The notes under the pieces were generated by a model, which worked only from the letters and a program-made list of their open reading frames with translations, was not told the origin of the DNA and ran no database searches. A stretch of 64,000 nt of DNA from Bacteroides sp. (lineage in GTDB: Bacteria > Bacillota > Clostridia > Oscillospirales > Acutalibacteraceae), in NCBI GenBank assembly GCA_023665085.1, contig JAMPEQ010000007.1, positions 79,877 to 143,876 of the forward strand, read 5' to 3'. Position 1 is the first letter of the stretch, and each line of letters starts with the position of its first letter. Of this stretch, positions 60,132-64,000 are shown piece by piece. The position numbers were made by a program, and so were the translations under genes.

Positions 60132-60255
60132 GCCAAATAATTTGTAATTTAATATTTTGTCTAAAGATAGATTTTGTATTTTGTAAAAAAATGCGAACTC
60201 TATTGTTTTATTGACTTTCTATTTTTAGACAAAGATATATTACAAATTGTTTGGC
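60132..60255. repeat. Long imperfect inverted repeat (about 38 bp arms)
   Basis: Arms 60132-60170 and 60219-60255 pair over nearly their full length (GCCAAA...TTTGGC at the ends, TTTGTCTAAA...TTTAGACAAA inside), loop of 48 bases. No gene lies in 60023-60337. Such long hairpins serve as single-strand origins in rolling-circle plasmids, or fold as structured RNA; nothing here decides between them. Confidence 0.6.
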
Positions 60256-60280
60256 GACAGTTGGAGTTGTGCGTTTTTAT

Positions 60281-60308
60281 GCGTTAGCTTCGGCTGACGC
60301 TTTTTTTA
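60281..60308 (+). terminator. UUCG-loop terminator before the Thr-rich protein gene
   Basis: GCGTTAGC (60281-60288) pairs with GCTGACGC (60293-60300), one G-T pair, loop TTCG, then TTTTTTT. It lies only 30 bases before the next start codon, so it ends a short upstream transcript or acts as an attenuator. Confidence 0.8.
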
Positions 60309-60337
60309 TTTTAATAAAAATTTTAAGGAGAGAGAAT

Positions 60338-61150
60338 ATGAAAAAGAAAAATAAAATTATTATCGGAATAGCTGTGATAGTTATAGCTATAATTGTTGTT
60401 ATTGTAAGCATTACTGTCAACAATCATCAAAAGGCAGTAAAGGAAGCAGAAGCTATAAGCGTAAGTGTTGAAACATCTAAAAATGATTTAATATCAGATT
60501 ATCAAAAACAATACCAAGCAATTATTTCTGATGAATATAAAACAGAAGCAGAATATAATTCTGCAAAAAATTCTTTATCAACTCTGAAAGATGAAATTGC
60601 AAAATCAAATGTTAAAGACAATGAAACTATCATTTCATTAGTCAAAGATATAGATAATATAGTAAAAGATTATGATGATAAAATTAAATCTTTAACAACA
60701 ACTGAAACTACTACTGCTGAAACTACAACAGAAAAGACTACGGAAAAATCTACGCCTAAAGATACGACTAAGTCTACAAATTCAAGTAATACCACTACAA
60801 AATCAAATGGTAACTCAAGTTCTAATACCACAAAGCAAAATACAACTAAATCTACTACAAAATATGTTGAAACTACAACTAAAAAGAAAAATTATAAACC
60901 AGCACCTGCTTATGGTACAGTAGTAACATCTCAACCAAACCCAAATGATTATGAAGATTATCTATTCCATTCTTTTGCAGCCTATTATACTTGGGAAGAC
61001 GGAGAATGGTATTTATCCCATTATAGAGTTTCAGGCGGAATGGATTCTTCTGAAGCGTATAATTATGCTTCACCTTACATTTCTGAACCTAATAGAAATG
61101 GAAAATATGAAGGTGAAGAAGTAAAAGTGTTAGTTTGGATTTGGGGATAA
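60338..61150 (+). CDS. Membrane-anchored Thr-rich surface protein
   Basis: 270 residues from the ATG at 60338 (AAGGAGAG upstream). Membrane segment 6-26 (IIIGIAVIVIAIIVVIVSITV), coiled-coil region ~30-120, a Thr/Ser/Lys-rich linker ~125-190 (TTETTTAETTTEKTTEKS...), and a C-terminal globular part ~195-270 rich in Tyr/Trp (NPNDYEDYLFHSFAAYYTWEDGEWYLSHYRVSGGMDS). No known domain recognised. Looks like a stalked extracellular protein, cargo of the element; adhesion or surface interference is possible. Followed by a terminator. Confidence 0.7.
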   Translation: MKKKNKIIIGIAVIVIAIIVVIVSITVNNHQKAVKEAEAISVSVETSKNDLISDYQKQYQAIISDEYKTEAEYNSAKNSLSTLKDEIAKSNVKDNETIISLVKDIDNIVKDYDDKIKSLTTTETTTAETTTEKTTEKSTPKDTTKSTNSSNTTTKSNGNSSSNTTKQNTTKSTTKYVETTTKKKNYKPAPAYGTVVTSQPNPNDYEDYLFHSFAAYYTWEDGEWYLSHYRVSGGMDSSEAYNYASPYISEPNRNGKYEGEEVKVLVWIWG

Positions 61151-61160
61151 TAAAAGGGAT

Positions 61161-61190
61161 AACGGTTAGAAATCAATCTAACCGTTTTTC
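61161..61190 (+). terminator. Terminator after the Thr-rich protein gene
   Basis: AACGGTTAGA pairs with TCTAACCGTT around AATCAA and runs into TTT, 10 bases after the stop codon. Confidence 0.85.
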
Positions 61191-61413
61191 TTATAGTTAT
61201 GTCTTATGTTTATCCTATCTTACTTAGCACCTCTAATTATACCGAGAATTAAGAACTATCAAATTTTATAAATAAAATTACAACTGCATAAAAACTTTTT
61301 GTTTTTAACTCCTTTTGCAAAAACTTTTTATTTGCTTGACAAACCTTAATTATCGGTCTGTCTTTGTTGCACTCGTAAGAGTAGTAATTTTAATTTGAAA
61401 AGGAGTTTTCACA

Positions 61414-61632
61414 ATGAAAATCACAAAAGAAATCAGCAACATTTATGAGTTTAAAGCTTGGAGCGGTGCCGTATACACCTATAACACTATTATTGAAAAT
61501 CATAAACAAGACGATTTTATGCTTATGCTTGAAGAAATATTCCCAAACGGCTGTACTGAAACCGAGCTTAACGATTTCTTATGGTTTGATGATGAATACA
61601 TATTTTCAGCTCTGGATATAAAACAAAGCTGA
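61414..61632 (+). CDS. Small acidic hypothetical protein
   Basis: 72 residues: MKITKEISNIYEFKAWSGAVYTYNTIIENHKQDDFMLMLEEIFP...LNDFLWFDDEYIFSALDIKQS. AAGGAG precedes the ATG. Small acidic proteins of this look are frequent on Clostridia mobile elements and plasmids; function unknown. A promoter-like TTGACA lies near 61338. Terminator at 61645. Confidence 0.65.
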   Translation: MKITKEISNIYEFKAWSGAVYTYNTIIENHKQDDFMLMLEEIFPNGCTETELNDFLWFDDEYIFSALDIKQS

Positions 61633-61677
61633 CAACAAAAAATCAACCCTGTCTTGAAATTTCATGGCAGGGTTATT
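61633..61677 (+). terminator. Terminator, first copy of a duplicated 40-bp sequence
   Basis: AACCCTG (61645-61651) pairs with CAGGGTT (61668-61674), then ATT. The whole stretch, including the bases upstream of the stem, recurs at 63504-63549 with few changes. Confidence 0.65.
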
Positions 61678-61727
61678 CTATAAATATATGTTCTATGATT
61701 TTAAAAATAAAGAAAGCTATACTTGCC

Positions 61728-61772
61728 TTGCAAGATAGATGAAATGTATCTTGTGCTTTGCAAGATAGATGA
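61728..61772. repeat. Two 15-bp direct repeats
   Basis: TTGCAAGATAGATGA at 61728-61742 and 61758-61772, 30 bases apart (about three helical turns), in the gene-free stretch 61678-62090. Possible regulator site or remnant of an insertion. Confidence 0.5.
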
Positions 61773-61909
61773 CGGCCGGAATATAAAACTACAAATATGA
61801 CTTAATTGCCTATATAGGTGGTTGTTAATGTATAGTGTAACTAAAATGAATAAGGCATAATTATGGTATCTATTGCTCAGTGCTTCCCAGCAGCAAATTT
61901 TTTAATATA

Positions 61910-61963
61910 AGTTGTTAAACTTTACAAATAGTTGTTGACATTTACCAATATACGGATTATAAT
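61910..61963 (+). promoter_or_regulatory. Promoter with tandem 16-bp direct repeats
   Basis: AGTTGTTAAACTTTAC (61910) and AGTTGTTGACATTTAC (61930), 20 bases apart, end in the -35 box TTGACA (61935-61940); TATAAT is at 61958-61963 with exactly 17 bases between. Tandem repeats with this period at the -35 are typical of response-regulator controlled bacteriocin promoters (LytTR/AgrA class). It drives the peptide gene at 62091. Confidence 0.65.
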
Positions 61964-62090
61964 ACAAATACAGAAGAAAATAAGCTTCAATATTGATATC
62001 TAATAACAAAAAGTAGGTGATAAAAATGGTTTAATTATAACAAGTTCACTAAAGGCGGTAATAAAAAATTAATATTAAGGAGGAACAGTA

Positions 62091-62231
62091 ATGGGCCAAT
62101 TAAAAAAGCGTTTTATTCGCTTATGGGAAAAAATGGTTGTATTCGCTAAATGGTGTGAATCACATGGAATTCCCAAAATGCTTGTTGAAACTGCTCTAAA
62201 GCTGCTCTATTGGTGGATAATCCACCGTTAA
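62091..62231 (+). CDS. 46-residue cationic Trp-rich peptide, leaderless bacteriocin candidate
   Basis: GGAGG 7 bases before the ATG, stop at 62229. The product (MGQLKKRFIRLWEKMVVF, then AKWCESHGIPKMLVETALKL, ending LYWWIIHR) has nine Lys/Arg against three Glu, four Trp and amphipathic helices, and no double-Gly leader or signal peptide. Aureocin A53/lacticin Q-type leaderless bacteriocins share size, charge and Trp content. A regulated promoter lies upstream and a second small basic hydrophobic protein, possibly immunity, downstream. A membrane-active toxin peptide is the main alternative. Confidence 0.6.
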   Translation: MGQLKKRFIRLWEKMVVFAKWCESHGIPKMLVETALKLLYWWIIHR

Positions 62232-62250
62232 GAAATACATAAGAGTAGTG

Positions 62251-62300
62251 GGTTCTTCTGTCGCCTAAAACAGCTAAAATGCATATGCGGCGGAAGAACC
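62251..62300 (+). promoter_or_regulatory. Intercistronic hairpin after the peptide gene
   Basis: GGTTCTTC (62251-62258) pairs with GAAGAACC (62293-62300), with further pairing GTCGCC/GGCGG inside. No T-run follows, so it may stabilise the upstream peptide mRNA or lower downstream expression. Confidence 0.45.
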
Positions 62301-62355
62301 GATAAGGCATAGGTCTATTACTTGACATAAAATAAATATAACGGAGGTATAAAAA

Positions 62356-62613
62356 ATGGCAAATTTAATCAAAATCATAATAAAATACGATACAAAGAAA
62401 TGCTTTCAAAATGAATTATTACATAAAAATAAAACATTTAAATTATTTAATCAAAACATATTATACTTAACTATCTATAAACTATTTTGTTTTCTATTTT
62501 TTACAATACTTAAAGACAAGCTATATATTAAAAATAAGCAACGGATAGTTAGTTTTGTTCTAAAATACAGCGTAATAACATATCCTTTACTAAAAAGTTT
62601 AACCTTGGCTTAA
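62356..62613 (+). CDS. Small basic hydrophobic protein, possible immunity factor
   Basis: 85 residues with GGAGG 8 bases upstream of the ATG. Strongly basic (about 17 Lys/Arg) with a hydrophobic stretch (ILYLTIYKLFCFLFFTIL) that could enter the membrane. No family recognised. It follows the bacteriocin-like peptide gene and could be its self-protection protein, or a second peptide. Very AT-rich codon use, unlike the host genes. Confidence 0.5.
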   Translation: MANLIKIIIKYDTKKCFQNELLHKNKTFKLFNQNILYLTIYKLFCFLFFTILKDKLYIKNKQRIVSFVLKYSVITYPLLKSLTLA

Positions 62614-62918
62614 ACCGAATGCAGGCATTTAGAATTTTGTATGGCTGAATATTATACAGATGAGAACAATTCACCTTTGTAGGAGGGGGTAGAGTTTAGC
62701 AACAAACAGTATCATTATAAATATTTCTATATGGTATATCAAAATATAAAATTTTAAATACTAAAAACGGATTTTATTTGATTAGATGTTTGGTAGGTTA
62801 ATGGATATGCTAAACATCTAATCTGTTGAATTATTGGTAGAATAGGTGATAGTCAATATTTTTTAAAATATTTATATAAGTAAAGAATAATAAATGTACA
62901 AAACAAGGAGGTTGTATT
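62614..62918. other. Gene-free stretch with an orphan ribosome-binding site
   Basis: AGGAGGGGG at about 62681 is not followed by a usable start codon; the frame after it (FSNKQYHYKYFYMVYQNIKF) stops at once. The remainder is AT-rich with no other structure seen. Confidence 0.4.
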
Positions 62919-63224
62919 TTGAACTCACGAAATAACAGTGATAACAATACAGGATTAGGTAATGTTCTGAAATTATTAAGAATTGCAAGAGAAATGACAA
63001 CAAAAGAACTTGCAACTAAAATGGATGTCTCATCTACATATATTAGTGAAGTTGAAGCAAATAATAAAAAACCTTCATTAGATATGTTGTCAAAATATAG
63101 CAAGGCATTAGATGTTAATAAATCCACTATTCTATATTTCGATGAAGAACGAGAAAAAAATGGATATAATTATCAAAAACTATTATTAAGAATTCTTCAG
63201 GAAATCATAAAAAAAGATGAATAA
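62919..63224 (+). CDS. Small XRE-family regulator
   Basis: 101 residues starting with TTG at 62919 (GGAGG 7 bases upstream). HTH_3 domain GNVLKLLRIAREMTTKELATKMDVSSTYISEVEANNKKPSLDMLSKYSKALDV, then ILYFDEE...YQKLLLRILQEIIKK. Likely the regulator of the cargo segment containing the peptide genes. Terminator at 63322. Confidence 0.8.
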   Translation: MNSRNNSDNNTGLGNVLKLLRIAREMTTKELATKMDVSSTYISEVEANNKKPSLDMLSKYSKALDVNKSTILYFDEEREKNGYNYQKLLLRILQEIIKKDE

Positions 63225-63321
63225 AATGTATTAAGAATAGTAGTTTTAAGATTTCTATATGCTTGACTAATAACAGTTATTCAAAGTACTTCAAAGTTAT
63301 ACAAGAATATAGGTAACTATT

Positions 63322-63362
63322 AAAAATCGTGTAAGCAAATAAAATGTTTACACGATTTTTCT
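63322..63362 (+). terminator. Terminator after the small XRE gene
   Basis: AAAAATCGTGTAA (63322-63334) pairs perfectly with TTACACGATTTTT (63348-63360). Confidence 0.85.
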
Positions 63363-63503
63363 TGTTTAAATTATATAATCTTTTTTTACAATGCTATGTT
63401 AAATAACTTGCACAAATAAATCTCATACAATTAAATATTTATAGAATAAAGTGTACAAGAATAAAAAAAGTAACATATATTTTAACTTTGCAGAAAATAA
63501 AAC

Positions 63504-63549
63504 TGATAACAAAAATCAACCCTGTCTTGAATATCAAGGCAGGGTAATT
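63504..63549 (+). terminator. Terminator, second copy of the duplicated 40-bp sequence
   Basis: ACCCTGTCTTGA and TCAAGGCAGGGT form the stem (63519-63545), followed by AATTTTTT. Near-copy of 61633-61677. Confidence 0.65.
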
Positions 63550-63604
63550 TTTTGACCTAAAAAGTAAATAGACATAGTCTTTATTTTGTATTTTTAGTGT
63601 TGTT

Positions 63605-63656
63605 TTTGGTGCATATTTGGTGCACCATTTTTGATTTTGGTGTAATTTTTGGTGCA
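63605..63656. repeat. Integrase arm-type repeats, right
   Basis: TTTGGTGCA at 63605, 63616 and 63648, plus TTTGGTGTA at 63636, spaced 11-20 bases. Same motif as at the left end (54332-54351). The rest of 63225-63770 holds terminators and AT-rich sequence but no convincing gene. Confidence 0.65.
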
Positions 63657-63773
63657 TTTTCAAAATCCCTGAAAGTGATTTATAAATCCTTAAAAAGTCT
63701 GAAAACGCCCTGTTTAAGCCATTTTTCAGGATAAATAAAAACAGCTCAAATCCTTTCAGATAAGAGCTGTTAT

Positions 63774-63786
63774 TGGTCGGAGTGAC
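63774..63786. other. Right attachment core (direct repeat 2)
   Basis: TGGTCGGAGTGAC, identical to 54239-54251. Just outside it the minus strand reads ATCAAGTCTTGTCACTCCGACCA-like T-arm sequence (positions 63796-63774), but no full tRNA can be folded from the adjoining bases. Confidence 0.8.
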
Positions 63787-63860
63787 AAGACTTGATAATA
63801 CTACTATATCCGCCAGAAACCGCATAAATACAATATATTTTAATGGTTTATAATTTTTTA

Positions 63861-63882
63861 GGGGAGCAATGAGGGGAGCAAT
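63861..63882. repeat. Arm-type repeats of a second element
   Basis: GGGGAGCAAT at 63861-63870 and 63873-63882, 12 bases apart, between the right att core and a partial minus-strand gene. Same layout as the first element's repeats but a different motif. Confidence 0.55.
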
Positions 63883-63895
63883 TAAAAATGGTAGG

Positions 63896-64000
63896 TCAAT
63901 ATATCACATCATAAACATAATCTTCGTTATCATCATAATTATCTGATACTGCTTTTTTGTCTGTTTCATGTGACAGGACAGTAGTCTTTTTTATTGTTTC
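63896..64000 (-). CDS. C-terminal end of a gene, probably a second integrase
   Basis: 34 codons (ETIKKTTVLSHETDKKAV... ending DYVYDVIY) then TGA at 63896; the rest is beyond the window. The tail itself is not diagnostic. Position and strand relative to an att core and tandem repeats copy the first element exactly, hence the integrase inference. Confidence 0.4.
   Translation of the reverse strand, partial: ETIKKTTVLSHETDKKAVSDNYDDNEDYVYDVIY

Larger units (their letters stand above)
54239..63786. mobile_element. 9.5-kb integrated mobilizable element with CRESS-type Rep
   Basis: Bounded by 13-bp direct repeats that resemble a tRNA 3' end. Inside, from left: integrase (-), small HTH protein (-), HUH/SF3 Rep (-), FtsK/TcpA-like ATPase (-), membrane partner (-), two small proteins (-), divergent XRE regulator (+), then plus-strand accessory genes. 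The composition is more AT-rich than the core genes. The set integrase + rolling-circle initiator + TcpA-like coupling protein without a type IV secretion apparatus is that of integrative mobilizable elements in Firmicutes, which depend on a helper conjugative element. Confidence 0.8.

Noticed and set aside
61728..61772. CRISPR array
   Set aside because: Only two 15-base repeats 30 bases apart and no cas genes; too short for CRISPR.
63439..63825. 128-codon minus-strand open frame across the right att region
   Set aside because: Its residues come from the TTTGGTGCA repeats and terminators (MHQKLHQ, CTKYAPK); no ribosome-binding site and it crosses the att core.
63774..63850. A tRNA gene at the right att core
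   Set aside because: Only the acceptor and part of the T-arm can be seen; D-arm, anticodon arm and 5' acceptor strand are missing.

Overview
The window looks like a chromosomal segment of a low-GC, anaerobic, spore-forming Clostridia of the Ruminococcus/Oscillospirales type. This is inferred from gene content: sporulation genes (yqfC, yqfD, spoVT), a PerR-type regulator next to a reverse rubrerythrin, NADP-type glutamate dehydrogenase, BspA-like leucine-rich repeats fused to a glycoside hydrolase, and the tiny glycine/cysteine-rich protein common in gut Clostridia. No rRNA or complete tRNA gene was recognised.

Layout. 1-0.5 kb: start of a secreted fibronectin-type protein, cut by the window edge. 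0.6-6 kb: mfd, pth and a CNNM/CorC transporter in one convoy. 6-11.3 kb: radical SAM protein, GH2 beta-galactosidase, sugar-phosphate transferase. 11.5-15.8 kb: lipoprotein and a two-subunit ABC exporter. 15.9-22.5 kb: secA, an AAA-CYTH fusion, a polysaccharide-type ABC permease, aroE-aroK, acpP. 22.6-26.6 kb: glpK, an Ldh2-family dehydrogenase, malic enzyme. An IS200-type element follows (26.6-27.35 kb). 27.6-31.3 kb: GH30 hydrolase and uxuA-uxuB. 31.3-35.9 kb: yqfD-yqfC, gdhA, spoVT, a YczE-like membrane protein. 36-41.1 kb: LRR-GH30 protein, bioY with a BirA-like operator, DUF1284, GH43. 41.3-52.3 kb: tagD, tcdA, Rrf2 regulator, HCB-type miniprotein, typA, gltX-glnS, DUF4250, perR-rubrerythrin, DNA glycosylase, NifX-like protein, thioredoxin.

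52.3-64 kb is accessory. First come relics of a conjugative element (a Maff2-like fragment and a VirB6/TrbL-like N-terminus) surrounding a Fic protein. Then, between two 13-bp direct repeats (54239-54251 and 63774-63786) that resemble a tRNA 3' end, lies a 9.5-kb integrated element. It carries a tyrosine integrase with arm-type repeats, a small HTH protein, a Rep protein with HUH-endonuclease and superfamily-3 helicase motifs (CRESS-DNA type), a two-gene TcpA/FtsK-like coupling module, small unknown proteins, a divergent XRE regulator, and an AT-rich cargo segment with a 46-residue cationic Trp-rich peptide that looks like a leaderless bacteriocin. Next to the rep gene a perfect 8-bp stem presents, in its loop, TAGTATTAC, the nonanucleotide used as replication origin by circoviruses. 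A second integrase tail with its own repeats begins right after the second att repeat, so elements appear to be stacked in tandem at this site.

Functional themes: plant polysaccharide use (GH2, two GH30, GH43, uronate catabolism through UxuA/UxuB), cell-envelope polysaccharide export, oxygen defence, and a rolling-circle type integrative mobilizable element, the most unusual system here.
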